From Paenibacillus sp. (GTDB lineage Bacteria; Bacillota; Bacilli; Paenibacillales; NBRC-103111): a stretch of DNA of 64,000 nucleotides. The stretch is from contig JAPSLM010000004.1 in the NCBI GenBank assembly GCA_031180825.1, positions 124,001 to 188,000 on the forward strand, read 5' to 3'. Positions 26,225 through 36,328 of the stretch are shown here, in pieces (within the stretch, counting starts at the first letter, position 1; each line of letters begins with the position of its first letter). The translations under genes and the position numbers were made by a program. The notes under the pieces were generated by a model that made no database searches, was not told the DNA's origin, and worked only from the letters and a program-made list of their open reading frames with translations.

Positions 26225-26306
26225 CCGTTCTCCTCCTTTCGTCCAAAAATCGCCCGAAACGGGTCCCATGGTTTTAGCATCCCCAAAAAGTTTCTTAAAG
26301 CGCAGC

Positions 26307-26336
26307 GATTAATGCAACCATGACAGGGCAATACTA
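26307..26336 (+). promoter_or_regulatory. SigF/SigG-type (forespore) promoter of lonB
   Basis: GATTA at 26307-26311, 15-bp spacer, GGCAATACTA at 26327-26336. The -10 fits the forespore consensus GGnRAnAMTW at every position; the -35 differs at one place from GYWTA. B. subtilis lonB is known to be forespore-expressed, which supports it. Confidence 0.65.
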
Positions 26337-26395
26337 CCAATTATATGAATGCCGGAGCGGCCTTCAGGCGGCCGTCAGCAACAGGAGGGATTAGA

Positions 26396-28102
26396 TTGAA
26401 TATCAGCGTGGTTTTGATGGTTATCCAGTTGTTTTTTGCCATCGTTATCGGTATGTATTTTTGGAATTTGCTGCGCAACCAGCAGACGAACCGTTCCGCC
26501 GTCGACAAGGAATCGAGGAAAGAGCTGGAGAAGCTGCGCAGGTTGCGATCCGTCTCATTAAATAAACCGTTGGCCGAAAAAACAAGACCGGCTTCCATGG
26601 AGGACATCGTCGGGCAAAAGGAAGGGCTGCGTGCCCTGAAAGCGGCGCTGTGCGGCGCCAATCCGCAGCATGTGATCATTTACGGTCCGCCCGGCGTGGG
26701 CAAAACGGCCGCCGCCCGCGTCGTATTGGAGGAAGCGAAGAAAAATCCGGAATCGCCGTTCCGCCCGGACGCCAAATTTACCGAGATCGATGCGACGACG
26801 GCGCGTTTTGACGAGCGGGGCATTGCCGACCCGTTAATCGGCTCGGTACACGATCCGATTTATCAAGGGGCGGGTGCGATGGGAGTGGCCGGCATTCCGC
26901 AGCCGAAACCAGGGGCGGTGACGAAGGCGCACGGCGGGATTTTGTTTATTGATGAGATCGGCGAATTGCATCCGCATCAGATGAATAAATTATTAAAGGT
27001 GCTTGAAGACCGCAAAGTATTTTTGGAAAGCGCGTATTACAATTCCGAAGATACGAATGTGCCGAGCTATATTCACGATGTATTCCAGAACGGTTTGCCT
27101 GCGGATTTCCGGCTTGTAGGGGCAACGACGCGCAACCCGCAGGAGCTTCCCCCGGCCATCCGCTCGCGCTGCATGGAAATTTATTTCCGTCCGCTGCTGC
27201 CGGAAGAGATCGGCTCGATTGCCTCCAAAGCGCTGAAAAAAATCGGGTTTCCCGACTGTCCTTCCGCCATTGAGGTTGTGAAGAAATATGCGACCAACGG
27301 CCGCGAAGCGGTGAACATTATTCAGCTTGCGGCAGGGATGGCGTTGACCGATCAGCGCAGAGAGCTGTCGGCAGCCGATATCGAATGGGTCGTCAACAGC
27401 TCGCATATTCCGCCGAGGCCGGAGAAAAAAGTTCACCCGCGTCCGGAAATCGGGCTGGTTAACGGTTTGGCGGTATACGGACCGAATCTGGGAATGCTGC
27501 TTGACATCGAAGTAACGGCGATTCAGGCGGCGCAGCCGGGAACGGGCCAATTTACGATTACCGGTGTCGTGGACGAGGAAGAGATGGGCGGCGGCTCGCG
27601 GACGCTGCGGCGCAAAAGCATGGCGCGCGGCTCCGTCGAGAACGTGCTTACCGTTCTGCGGCGGCTCGGCTTGCAGCCCTATGACTACGACATGCATATC
27701 AATTTTCCGGGCGGCATTCCGATTGACGGACCTTCGGCCGGGGTATCGATGGCCGTAGCAATCGCTTCCGCCATCAAACGGATTCCGGTCGACAACCATC
27801 TGGCGATGACGGGCGAAATCAGCATCCATGGCAAAGTCAAGCCGGTAGGAGGCGTTATTGCCAAGGTCGAAGCGGCTTTTCAGGCCGGAGCGACCAGAGT
27901 CATTATTCCGAAGGAAAACTGGCAGGAAGTGTTTGCAGGGCTTAACGGATTGGAGGTCATTCCGGTCGACTCGGTGGAGGAGCTGCTTTATCACGCCCTG
28001 GGTATTGAAAGCGCCCATCTGGCTGCCGAGCCTCATTCCATGCCTCAGGAGACGGTCAGCGGCGCTTCCGTTACGATTCTGCACGCCGATGCGCTCGAAT
28101 AG
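26396..28102 (+). CDS. lonB: ATP-dependent protease LonB
   Basis: 568 residues starting at TTG 26396, nine bases after AGGAGGG; the translated start MNISVVLMVIQLFFAIVIG is a membrane anchor, as in Bacillus LonB. AAA+ module: Walker [12 protein letters not shown], Walker B ILFIDEIGE. C-terminal Lon protease domain with catalytic Ser in DGPSAGVSMAV and Lys in PVGGVIAKVEAA. Unlike LonA it lacks the long N-terminal substrate domain. Forespore-specific protease in B. subtilis. It ends 120 bp before lon. Confidence 0.93.
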   Translation: MNISVVLMVIQLFFAIVIGMYFWNLLRNQQTNRSAVDKESRKELEKLRRLRSVSLNKPLAEKTRPASMEDIVGQKEGLRALKAALCGANPQHVIIYGPPGVGKTAAARVVLEEAKKNPESPFRPDAKFTEIDATTARFDERGIADPLIGSVHDPIYQGAGAMGVAGIPQPKPGAVTKAHGGILFIDEIGELHPHQMNKLLKVLEDRKVFLESAYYNSEDTNVPSYIHDVFQNGLPADFRLVGATTRNPQELPPAIRSRCMEIYFRPLLPEEIGSIASKALKKIGFPDCPSAIEVVKKYATNGREAVNIIQLAAGMALTDQRRELSAADIEWVVNSSHIPPRPEKKVHPRPEIGLVNGLAVYGPNLGMLLDIEVTAIQAAQPGTGQFTITGVVDEEEMGGGSRTLRRKSMARGSVENVLTVLRRLGLQPYDYDMHINFPGGIPIDGPSAGVSMAVAIASAIKRIPVDNHLAMTGEISIHGKVKPVGGVIAKVEAAFQAGATRVIIPKENWQEVFAGLNGLEVIPVDSVEELLYHALGIESAHLAAEPHSMPQETVSGASVTILHADALE

Positions 28103-28151
28103 AGCGGTTGGCGTCTCTTTGTTCGCAAGAGCGGAAGCCGGCGGCCCCCGA

Positions 28152-28181
28152 TTGGTGTTTTAAAATCAATTTTGTTAAAAT
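28152..28181 (+). promoter_or_regulatory. Promoter of lon
   Basis: TTGGTG at 28152-28157, 18-bp spacer, TAAAAT at 28176-28181. No HrcA CIRCE element or CtsR heptads are seen. Confidence 0.5.
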
Positions 28182-28222
28182 GTAAATCACAGCATGTAAG
28201 TATAGTCTGGAGGTGCTCGCGG

Positions 28223-30553
28223 ATGGGAACGAGCAAACAGAAATTGCGCCGCTTGCCGCTGCTTCCGCTCCGGGGGCTGCTGGTGTATCCGAGCATGGTT
28301 CTGCATTTGGATGTGGGCAGGGAAAAGTCGGTACGGGCCCTGGAGAAGGCTATGGTCGAAGACAGCATGATCCTGCTGTGCTCGCAATCCGAGGTGAACA
28401 TCGAGGAGCCGAAAACCGAGGATATTTACCGGATCGGCACGATATCGAAAGTGAGGCAAATGCTCAAGCTGCCGAACGGAACGATCCGCGTGCTTGTGGA
28501 AGGCGTCGTTCGCGCCGAAATTTCGGAGTTTCTGGTGAACGACGAGTATTATGAAGTTCATGTCAGGGAGCTTCCTGAGCAGGAAACGTCCGATCCCGAA
28601 ATCGACGCGCTGATGCGCACGGTGCTAAACCAATTCGAGCATTATATCAACCTCTCGAAAAAAGTGACCCCGGAAACGTTGGCCGCCGTATCCGATATTG
28701 ACGAACCGGGGCGGCTCGCGGACGTGATTTGCAGTCATTTATCATTAAAGATTAAAGATAAGCAGGAAATTTTGGAGACGGTCGATGTCCGGCTGCGGCT
28801 TGAGAAGCTGCTCGGCATCCTGAACAACGAGCGCGAAGTGCTCGAGCTTGAGCGCAAGATCAGCCAGCGCGTCAAGAAGCAGATGGAAAAGACGCAGAAG
28901 GAATATTACTTGCGCGAGCAAATGAAGGCGATTCAGAAGGAGCTCGGGGATAAAGAAGGACGGGCCGGAGAGGTCGAGGATCTGCGCAACCAGCTCGCGC
29001 AAAGCGACGTGCCCGAGAAGGTGAAGGAAAAGATCGAGAAGGAAATCGACCGGCTGGAAAAGATGCCGGCGACTTCCGCCGAAGGCTCGGTCATCCGCAA
29101 CTATATCGACTGGCTGCTCGGCTTGCCTTGGGCCCAGGCGACCGAAGACGATCTCGATATCCGCAAAGCCGAGGAAATCCTGAATCAGGATCATTATGGC
29201 TTGGAGAAGCCGAAGGAGCGCGTCCTTGAATATTTGGCCGTGCAGAAGCTGGTCAAGAAGCTCAAAGGACCGATTCTTTGTCTTGTCGGGCCTCCAGGGG
29301 TCGGGAAGACGTCAATCGCCCGTTCGATTGCCAGGTCGCTCGGCCGGCAATTCGTGCGCATCTCCCTGGGCGGCGTGCGCGACGAAGCGGAAATTCGCGG
29401 ACACCGCCGCACGTACGTGGGCGCCATGCCGGGACGGATCATTCAAGGGATGAAAAGCGCGGGAACGAACAACCCGGTCTTCCTGCTGGACGAAATCGAT
29501 AAAATGGCGATGGACTTTCGCGGCGACCCGGCTTCCGCTCTTCTGGAAGTATTGGACCCGGAACAAAACAGCACGTTCAGCGACCACTTCGTCGAAGTGC
29601 CGTTCGATCTGTCCAACGTCATGTTCGTGACGACGGCCAACGCCATACACAACATCCCGCGGCCGCTGCTGGACCGGATGGAAGTGCTGTACATTCCGGG
29701 ATATACGGAAATCGAGAAGCTGCATATCGCGCGCAACTACTTGCTGCCGAAGCAGCAGGAAAACCACGGGCTGCAGGACGGCCAGCTTATCGTAGACGAG
29801 GACGCGCTTATGAGCACGGTGCGCGAATATACGCGCGAGGCCGGCGTCCGCAACCTGGAGCAGCAAATTTCGTCCATCTGCCGGAAGGCCGCCAAGGAGA
29901 TCGTCGGCGGAGCGCCAGCCGTGCATCTGAAGGCCGAAAACCTGAAAGAATACCTTGGCCAGCCGAAATATCGCTATGGCATGGCGGAGGAGCGCGATCA
30001 GGTCGGCGCGGTGACCGGGCTGGCCTGGACGGAGGTCGGCGGCGATACGCTTGTGATCGAAGTGACGGTCATGCCGGGGAGCGGCAAGCTGACGCTTACC
30101 GGGAAGCTCGGGGACGTCATGAAGGAATCCGCTCAAGCGGCTTTCAGCTACACCCGTTCCCGGGTCGAACAATTCGGAATTCAGCCGGATTTTCATGAAA
30201 AATATGATATCCACGTGCACATTCCGGAAGGCGCCATTCCGAAGGACGGCCCGTCCGCGGGCATTACGATGGGTACGGCGCTCATCTCGGCCTTGACCAA
30301 TATCCCGGTCTCGCGCCACGTCGCGATGACGGGCGAGATCACGCTTCGCGGCCGCGTGCTCCCGATCGGCGGCCTGAAGGAAAAAGCTCTGGCCGCTCAC
30401 CGCGCCGGCATCCGCAAGGTTCTGCTACCGAAGGATAATGCCAAAGACATCGAAGAAATACCCGAGAGCGTGCGCTCCGAGCTGACGCTCATCCCGGTTT
30501 CGCATATGGATGAGGTGCTCGAACACGCTCTGGTCAAGCCTGTAGGCGTATAA
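28223..30553 (+). CDS. lon: ATP-dependent protease LonA
   Basis: 776 residues, normal for LonA. The N-terminal substrate domain ([17 protein letters not shown] to about 210), a coiled-coil linker, the AAA+ module (Walker [13 protein letters not shown], Walker [13 protein letters not shown]) and the protease domain with Ser in [10 protein letters not shown] and Lys in [14 protein letters not shown] are all complete. ATG 28223 follows GGAGGTG at 8 nt; the earlier in-frame start does not. Lon degrades damaged and regulatory proteins in the cytosol. The lonB-lon-ysxC order is as in Bacillus. Confidence 0.98.
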   Translation: MGTSKQKLRRLPLLPLRGLLVYPSMVLHLDVGREKSVRALEKAMVEDSMILLCSQSEVNIEEPKTEDIYRIGTISKVRQMLKLPNGTIRVLVEGVVRAEISEFLVNDEYYEVHVRELPEQETSDPEIDALMRTVLNQFEHYINLSKKVTPETLAAVSDIDEPGRLADVICSHLSLKIKDKQEILETVDVRLRLEKLLGILNNEREVLELERKISQRVKKQMEKTQKEYYLREQMKAIQKELGDKEGRAGEVEDLRNQLAQSDVPEKVKEKIEKEIDRLEKMPATSAEGSVIRNYIDWLLGLPWAQATEDDLDIRKAEEILNQDHYGLEKPKERVLEYLAVQKLVKKLKGPILCLVGPPGVGKTSIARSIARSLGRQFVRISLGGVRDEAEIRGHRRTYVGAMPGRIIQGMKSAGTNNPVFLLDEIDKMAMDFRGDPASALLEVLDPEQNSTFSDHFVEVPFDLSNVMFVTTANAIHNIPRPLLDRMEVLYIPGYTEIEKLHIARNYLLPKQQENHGLQDGQLIVDEDALMSTVREYTREAGVRNLEQQISSICRKAAKEIVGGAPAVHLKAENLKEYLGQPKYRYGMAEERDQVGAVTGLAWTEVGGDTLVIEVTVMPGSGKLTLTGKLGDVMKESAQAAFSYTRSRVEQFGIQPDFHEKYDIHVHIPEGAIPKDGPSAGITMGTALISALTNIPVSRHVAMTGEITLRGRVLPIGGLKEKALAAHRAGIRKVLLPKDNAKDIEEIPESVRSELTLIPVSHMDEVLEHALVKPVGV

Positions 30554-30644
30554 TAACAGGCGTTGGGGTGGAGGGGGTTTCGTCATTATCATTATTTCAG
30601 GCGACGTTAGGAAAAGTATTTTCGCGGAAAGTTTACGGCCGCCT

Positions 30645-30696
30645 TTGAAATCAAGTTGTATCCGCTAAGGATCATAATAGACAACTTGAATTTCAA
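30645..30696. repeat. Long inverted repeat between lon and ysxC
   Basis: TTGAAATCAAGTTGT (30645-30659) is the reverse complement of ACAACTTGAATTTCAA (30681-30696) apart from one extra A. The 21-nt loop holds a nested ATCC-GCTAA-GGAT hairpin. There is no T-run, so it is not a standard terminator. It may be a processing site, a regulatory stem before ysxC or a small mobile remnant. Confidence 0.75.
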
Positions 30697-30793
30697 CAGC
30701 GGTGGAGCGGAAATATTTTTCCGGCCGGGCAGATAAGAATGATTTTTACGAGCTCCATCATCCCAACGCTCCATCGAGAAATGAGTGAAACGC

Positions 30794-31444
30794 ATGAAGG
30801 TCAATCAAGCTGAATTTATCATCAGCGCGGTTGGGCCGAGCCAGTACCCTGCCGATGCCTTGCCGGAGATTGCTCTGGCAGGGCGTTCCAATGTAGGGAA
30901 GTCTTCGTTGATCAACCGAATGATCAACCGCAAGAACTTGGCCCGTACCAGCTCCAAGCCCGGCAAAACACAGCAATTGAATTATTACAAAATTAATTCC
31001 GATTTGTTCTTCGTCGATTTGCCGGGGTATGGGTATGCGCAGGTGTCCAAAAGCGAACGTGAAAAATGGGGCAAATTTATCGAAAATTATTTGCTTCACC
31101 GGGAATTTTTGAAGCTGGTGCTGCTCGTGATCGATCTTCGCCACCCGCCTTCCAAGGACGATCAGGCTATGTATTCGTGGCTGAAGCATCACGGTACGCC
31201 GCTCTGTATCGTAGCGACGAAAGCGGATAAAATTCCGCGCAGCAAGTGGCAGCAGCATCTCAAGATTGTCAAGGAAACGCTGGAAGCGGACAAGTCGGAT
31301 CCGGTCGTGCTCTTTTCGTCCGAATTGGGACTCGGAAAAGACGAGCTGTGGCAGATCATCGAACAGAAGATCGGCTATGGCGCCGATACGGAAGCGGAGG
31401 AGGAGCCCCGGACGCAGCCGGAATCCGCCCGTCAAGAACAATAA
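30794..31444 (+). CDS. ysxC: Ribosome-biogenesis GTPase YsxC/EngB
   Basis: 216-residue essential GTPase for late 50S assembly. G1 GRSNVGKSS at residues 30-38, switch region [12 protein letters not shown]3 [10 protein letters not shown] and G4 CIVATKADK are all present. The start [19 protein letters not shown] aligns with family members; ATG 30794 is used although its Shine-Dalgarno is weak (GAGTG), and a GTG at 30785 is possible. The C-terminal 20 residues ([16 protein letters not shown]) form a charged tail not typical of the family. Confidence 0.96.
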   Translation: MKVNQAEFIISAVGPSQYPADALPEIALAGRSNVGKSSLINRMINRKNLARTSSKPGKTQQLNYYKINSDLFFVDLPGYGYAQVSKSEREKWGKFIENYLLHREFLKLVLLVIDLRHPPSKDDQAMYSWLKHHGTPLCIVATKADKIPRSKWQQHLKIVKETLEADKSDPVVLFSSELGLGKDELWQIIEQKIGYGADTEAEEEPRTQPESARQEQ

Positions 31445-31473
31445 TACTCCCCTTTTTCAAGGCGGAAACCGAT

Positions 31474-31529
31474 AAAGGCTATTTCCCGATCCGGTCTGGT
31501 GCCGGTAAAACGGGAAATAGCCTTTTTAA
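31474..31529. terminator. Bidirectional terminator
   Basis: AAAGGCTATTTCCCG and CGGGAAATAGCCTTT, 15 perfect pairs around a 22-nt loop, with T-runs in both directions; it separates convergent genes. Confidence 0.9.
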
Positions 31530-31537
31530 GGTTGAGA

Positions 31538-33007
31538 TTACGGTTTAAGCTCATAATCCCACCACATCCGGCTTTGGCCGGAGGTCAGGTCGGAAATTCG
31601 GTTCACCTGACGGTCCACGACGTAAATATGCCCCTTGCCGTCCACGTAGCCTCTGCCCGATCCTTCGTATAAATACAAGCGCGTTTCTTTCCCCCGCAGG
31701 TCCAAGTAATAATACGTCTCCCGTTCCTTCGCATTAAGCGGAATGAAGCTGTCATGATAAGCCTTAAAACGATCGCTGTAGGCTTTGATCGTCAAGCCTT
31801 CGGCGGTGGTGGCCAGCAGATCGATGTCTTTTTCCCCAAGTTTCGTATTCATGCCGTGGAGCTGTCCCGAGGAGTCCAGCAGCGCGAGCTGACCGTATAC
31901 GTTCGGTGTCCGGCTTGTCATCCGGTCCGCCGCTTCGCTGGCAATCCAGAACGAACCGTCCGGGTTGCGGACGACCCGGGTAGGCACCTGCGTCAAATCC
32001 GGTACGGACGAAGCTTTCCCGTCCCGTATGATGAAGGTCTCGTGCGTATAAGGTGTGTAAGGAGCCGGAATATGCAAAAAGCTTGAGACCGATATGACGG
32101 CAAGCACCGTCCGGTCGTCGAGCTTCATAATTTTGGATTGCACGTCCAGTCCTTTATTCTCATATTCCGTTTGCGATTCGTAGAAGGCCGACGCTTTTTC
32201 CAAAACGGGCTTGAGCGACATCAATTCGGTGTTGCCGTAATAAACCGAATCCGCCAGGCGAACGGAGGCTTGCTTCGGATCCCCGGCAAAAGGCACGCCG
32301 GGCTTACGCTGTTCCGCTAATTGATTCGCGCGGGCCTTCAGTTTGTCGTCTGCCGGGGAAGGATCGCCTTTCAAATCTTTGTTCACCTTCAGCATCCGAT
32401 CCGGCTCGGCTTCCACATAGAGCGCTTCCGCATCCTCGGCGATAATGCGGTGCAGCACCTTTTGCTGCTCCGTTATTAGCCGAAATCCTTCCTGCGCATC
32501 CCAATCTGTCCGCCAACTGAACTCGTTATGGGTAAAACGCCAGGTCATCGGCAAATAGGAAACGTTGTCCACCAGCAGCAGCGGATACGGCTCGCCGGCA
32601 TTGTTGACCGATTTTCCGTTCACTTGAATGGGGAACCCGGGCAGTACGGCTTCATAACGCCTGTTTACGGATGATTTGTCCTTCCACTCGGCCGCCGGCC
32701 TTTTTCCCGAAGGGCGCTCACGGAGGTTTATCTTAAGCCCGCGGGCAGCGTCCCAAGCCACTTCCAATCCGAGGGTTTCCGCAAAGTGCTTCACCGGAAG
32801 ATATACCATATTGTTATACGTCAATGCGGGATAAGGGCTTCGCTCATTATCGATCTTTAGGCCGTTCACTTGAACCGGAAACGAAGGGAGCTGAAGCGGG
32901 ACAGCCGGTTCTTCGGCGTGTGCGGGAGCGGCGGCGGCAAGACCGAGCAAGATTCCGGCAACCAGTCCGCCGGCCGTATGTCGTAAGCGAATGCGATGAT
33001 TTTTCAT
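31538..33007 (-). CDS. Exported stalk-domain (copper amine oxidase N-terminal-like) protein
   Basis: 489 residues. A signal peptide (GLVAGILLGLAAAAPAHA, cut near residue 31) is followed by two stalk domains of about 60 residues each: FPVQVNGLKIDNE...YLPVKHFAETLGLEV and FPIQVNGKSVNNA...YLPMTW. The C-terminal 250 residues contain repeated strand-turn units (NPDGSFWIASEA, DSSGQLHGM, DGKGHIYVVDRQV) suggesting a beta-propeller. Such stalk domains are common on Paenibacillus surface proteins, where the copper amine oxidase name is only a domain label. Role unknown. It is divergent from the RND gene with 60 bp between. Confidence 0.8.
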   Translation of the reverse strand: MKNHRIRLRHTAGGLVAGILLGLAAAAPAHAEEPAVPLQLPSFPVQVNGLKIDNERSPYPALTYNNMVYLPVKHFAETLGLEVAWDAARGLKINLRERPSGKRPAAEWKDKSSVNRRYEAVLPGFPIQVNGKSVNNAGEPYPLLLVDNVSYLPMTWRFTHNEFSWRTDWDAQEGFRLITEQQKVLHRIIAEDAEALYVEAEPDRMLKVNKDLKGDPSPADDKLKARANQLAEQRKPGVPFAGDPKQASVRLADSVYYGNTELMSLKPVLEKASAFYESQTEYENKGLDVQSKIMKLDDRTVLAVISVSSFLHIPAPYTPYTHETFIIRDGKASSVPDLTQVPTRVVRNPDGSFWIASEAADRMTSRTPNVYGQLALLDSSGQLHGMNTKLGEKDIDLLATTAEGLTIKAYSDRFKAYHDSFIPLNAKERETYYYLDLRGKETRLYLYEGSGRGYVDGKGHIYVVDRQVNRISDLTSGQSRMWWDYELKP

Positions 33008-33067
33008 CCAGCGAATTCCTCCTTCGTATAATCTGCCGTCTTTTACCCCAAACTTGGAGCAGTAGAC

Positions 33068-36000
33068 TTGTTTTCCATTCTGAACGAGGAGCGTCAGAGC
33101 GAATTGATTCCATTAACCCGTTTCAGCTTAAAAAATGCGGCTGCCATCCTGCTGGGCTCCATCCTGCTTATAATCGGGGGGATATACGCTTTCACCTCCC
33201 TGAAGGTGGACTTGCTGCCGGATGTGGAGCTGCCTGCTCTAACGGTGCAGGCCGTGTATCCCGGAGCCACTCCGGCCGATGTGGAGGAACGGGTGACGCG
33301 CGAGCTGGAACGAAGCTTGAAAGCGCTCAGCGGCCTCGAATCGTTGACGAGCCAATCGATGGAAAGCTTCGCCGTGGTGCAAATGAAGTACCCGGTCGGG
33401 ACGGATATGCAACTGGCTTCTCGTCAGGCGGAGGACGCTTTTAAGGGACTAAAGCTCCCCGAAGGCGTGACGCCTAAAGTGACGCGATTGAATTTCGGCG
33501 CGCTGCCAATTCTGAATCTGGCCGTGTTCTCGAAGCAGAGCGATTCCATTGAAGAGCTTATCGTGCAAGATATTCAACCCGAATTGGAAAAAATCCCGGG
33601 CGTCAGCAGGGTGGCGGCGGGCGGCTTAAAGGAAAGCTATATCCGAATTTCCGTCGATCCCGCCAAAGCCAAAGCGTATAATCTAACCTTAACCCAAATT
33701 CAACAAAAAGTGCAGGGGCTTTTTTTGTCCTTCCCGGCCGGCTCCGTTGTGGAGAACGATCTGATCGTTCCGGTCCGGGTCGAGCAGCGAGCCGCGGGCC
33801 TCCAGGAATTGAAGCGGCTTGCGATGGATGTCCAAACGGGGTTCCCGCCTGTCCCTGCGGAGATCGCTCTGGAAGATATCGCCGTTGTGCAGCCGGTAGA
33901 GGAAGCGTCCGAGCTTGTCCGGTACAACGGCAAAAGCGCACTGGCTTTATCCATTTCCAAAAGACAGGGCGCCAATACGGTCCAAATCGCCGATCAGGCA
34001 TTGGCCGTGCTGAACAATCACCGGGACCGAATCGATTACGCGCTCGCTTTCGATCAGTCGGAAGGGATCAAGCAGTCGGTCCAAAGCCTGCAAAGAGAAG
34101 GGCTATACGGAGCGCTGTTTGCTTCTTTGGCGGTGCTTCTTTTTCTGAGAAATCTAAGAGCGACGCTTATCGCCGTATTGTCCATTCCTTTGTCTTTATT
34201 GATCGCTTCGATCGCGCTGCACCGCATGAACATCACCCTGAACATCATGACGCTGGGCGGCATGGCCGTGGCCGTAGGGCGGGTTGTCGACGACAGCATC
34301 GTGGTGATCGAAAATATTTACCGGCGCATGAGGCAAAGAAAGCCCGGCGAAGACCGGACGCAAATGACGCTTGAAGCGACCAAAGAGATTATGGGCGCGA
34401 TTACATCGTCCACCCTGACGACCATCGTCGTCTTTTTGCCGCTCGGCTTCGTGGGGGGCATTACCGGGACCGTGTTTAAGCCGTTTGCGCTGACCGTCGT
34501 CTTTGCGATCGTCGCTTCGCTGCTTGTCTCCGTTACGCTTGTCCCTATTTTGGCAAAAGCTTCGTTTGGCCGTATTCGAGAAACGGAGGAGCGGGAAAGC
34601 GCGCTGCAGCGAGGGTATGCGGCAGTGCTCGTCTCGGCGCTGCGGCATAAATGGTCCGTGATCGCCGTTTCCCTGGCGGTGCTTGCCGGGTCGATTTTGC
34701 TGGCGCCGAAGCTCGGGTTTATTTTTTTGCCGAACGAAAAGCAGCGGATCGTCGCAGCCGCCGTACAACTGCCCCCGGCTTCCCGGCTGCAGAGAACGGA
34801 CGAGCTTTCCAAACAGATCGAACAGATGCTCCGCGAACAGCCGGACGTCTTAGAATACGTATTTACAACCATCGGCGGGCTTGATTACCGTTCCGGTCTC
34901 AAGCAGGAGAATCAGGCGCAGTACATGATGAGCGTGAGCCGTTCGGCCGATATGGAAGCCGTCGTGAAGACGCTCGCGGCCAAGATGGATGCGACCGTGA
35001 AAAAAAGCTCGCCGGAAGGAACCGTAACGGTACAGGAAATGGGCTTCGGCGGACCGATGACCGGGACAACCGTCGAAGTCCGGCTGTTCGGCGGCCAGCC
35101 GGACCGGCTGGGAGAAGCCGCCAAGCGGATGGAGGACCGGCTGAAGCAGATGCCTGCTTTGCGCTCGGTCAAAAACAATTTTCGCGAAAAGCAGCGCCAG
35201 TGGACGGTCCGGATCGATCCGGGGAAAGCCGCCGCGGCAGGAGTCGATCCCCAACTGGTGCTCGGGCTCGTTGCGGACCGGACCAGGCCGGTCGAGATCG
35301 GCACGTATAAGCTGGACGGCAAGCCGCAAAAGCTGGAGGCAGCGTATACGGCGGGCCCGGCCAATGCCGCCGAACTGGAGCAACTGCCGCTGTTCGGCAA
35401 ACAAGGCCCGGTGCTGCTTCGCGATATAGCGGCCGTCGAAGCGTCCGATATCGTATCCGCGATTCAGAAGCTGGACGGCAAGCCTTACGCCGCAGTCAGC
35501 GCGGAAATTACCGGAAACAACATCAGTCAAGCGACGCAGAAGGTTTGGGACGCGGCTTCCGCCGTTCCGCTGCCGGAAGGCGTGACGATCGGCTTCGGCG
35601 GCGGCAGCGGCGAGACGGAGAAGACGTTCAAGGATCTGGGCGTGGCGATTGCCGCGGCCGTCGGGCTGGTCTACTTGGTCATGCTCGTCACCTTCGGGCA
35701 AGCCCGCATTCCGTTCATCATCTTATCTTCGCTGCTGTTCGTGCCGGTCGGCGCGGCCTTCGGCCTATACTGGACCGGAGAGCCGCTGTCCGTCAGCGCC
35801 ATGATCGGGCTGCTGATGCTGGTAGGCATCGTCGTGACGAATGCGATAGTGCTGATCGACCGGGTGCGTCAAAACCGCGACAGCGGGTTAACCATACGTG
35901 AGGCGCTTATCGAAGCGGGCAAAACGCGGCTACGCCCTATTCTGATGACCGCATTCGCAACCGTTTGCGCATTGATTCCTTTGGCGCTGACCGAATCGGA

Positions 36001-36148
36001 GGGCAGCTTGATCTCCAAAGGTCTGGCCGTCGTCGTGATCGGAGGCTTGGTTACGTCGACGCTGCTGACGCTGGTCATCGTGCCGGTCATGTACGAATTG
36101 TTTTTTCATCGTCAGCGCCGCAGGGAACTGCGGAACAAAAGGAGGTAA
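33068..36148 (+). CDS. RND-family efflux transporter (AcrB/SwrC type)
   Basis: 1026 residues with the twelve-helix RND layout: an N-terminal helix (AAAILLGSILLIIGGIYAF), a large extracytoplasmic loop, six more helices, then the same again. The proton-relay motif GRVVDDSIVVIENIYRR is in helix 4, and AGKTRLRPILMTAFAT marks the second half. Proton-driven export of surfactants, drugs or lipids is expected; SwrC of B. subtilis is a model. No membrane-fusion or outer-channel gene is adjacent. The start is TTG 33068 with TTGGAG at 10 nt. No better start was found. Confidence 0.93.
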   Translation: MFSILNEERQSELIPLTRFSLKNAAAILLGSILLIIGGIYAFTSLKVDLLPDVELPALTVQAVYPGATPADVEERVTRELERSLKALSGLESLTSQSMESFAVVQMKYPVGTDMQLASRQAEDAFKGLKLPEGVTPKVTRLNFGALPILNLAVFSKQSDSIEELIVQDIQPELEKIPGVSRVAAGGLKESYIRISVDPAKAKAYNLTLTQIQQKVQGLFLSFPAGSVVENDLIVPVRVEQRAAGLQELKRLAMDVQTGFPPVPAEIALEDIAVVQPVEEASELVRYNGKSALALSISKRQGANTVQIADQALAVLNNHRDRIDYALAFDQSEGIKQSVQSLQREGLYGALFASLAVLLFLRNLRATLIAVLSIPLSLLIASIALHRMNITLNIMTLGGMAVAVGRVVDDSIVVIENIYRRMRQRKPGEDRTQMTLEATKEIMGAITSSTLTTIVVFLPLGFVGGITGTVFKPFALTVVFAIVASLLVSVTLVPILAKASFGRIRETEERESALQRGYAAVLVSALRHKWSVIAVSLAVLAGSILLAPKLGFIFLPNEKQRIVAAAVQLPPASRLQRTDELSKQIEQMLREQPDVLEYVFTTIGGLDYRSGLKQENQAQYMMSVSRSADMEAVVKTLAAKMDATVKKSSPEGTVTVQEMGFGGPMTGTTVEVRLFGGQPDRLGEAAKRMEDRLKQMPALRSVKNNFREKQRQWTVRIDPGKAAAAGVDPQLVLGLVADRTRPVEIGTYKLDGKPQKLEAAYTAGPANAAELEQLPLFGKQGPVLLRDIAAVEASDIVSAIQKLDGKPYAAVSAEITGNNISQATQKVWDAASAVPLPEGVTIGFGGGSGETEKTFKDLGVAIAAAVGLVYLVMLVTFGQARIPFIILSSLLFVPVGAAFGLYWTGEPLSVSAMIGLLMLVGIVVTNAIVLIDRVRQNRDSGLTIREALIEAGKTRLRPILMTAFATVCALIPLALTESEGSLISKGLAVVVIGGLVTSTLLTLVIVPVMYELFFHRQRRRELRNKRR

Positions 36149-36328
36149 AACGAGTTTTTAAGCTTTTATGCCGTCCTCCTGCGAGGAAAACGCGGAATTT
36201 TCTGATTTCCGGCGAAAATCAATGACTGCCTGGCAGGAATATTAAATAATTATGTAGTATAATGTATATAGACAATAGAATCAGGCTCACAGACACATGG
36301 TTTGAAAAAAATGAATCGAGGGATTTTT

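Noticed and set aside
31538-33007. Copper amine oxidase enzyme
   Set aside because: Only the stalk-like N-terminal domain label fits; no catalytic tyrosine or copper-binding domain of the enzyme is visible.
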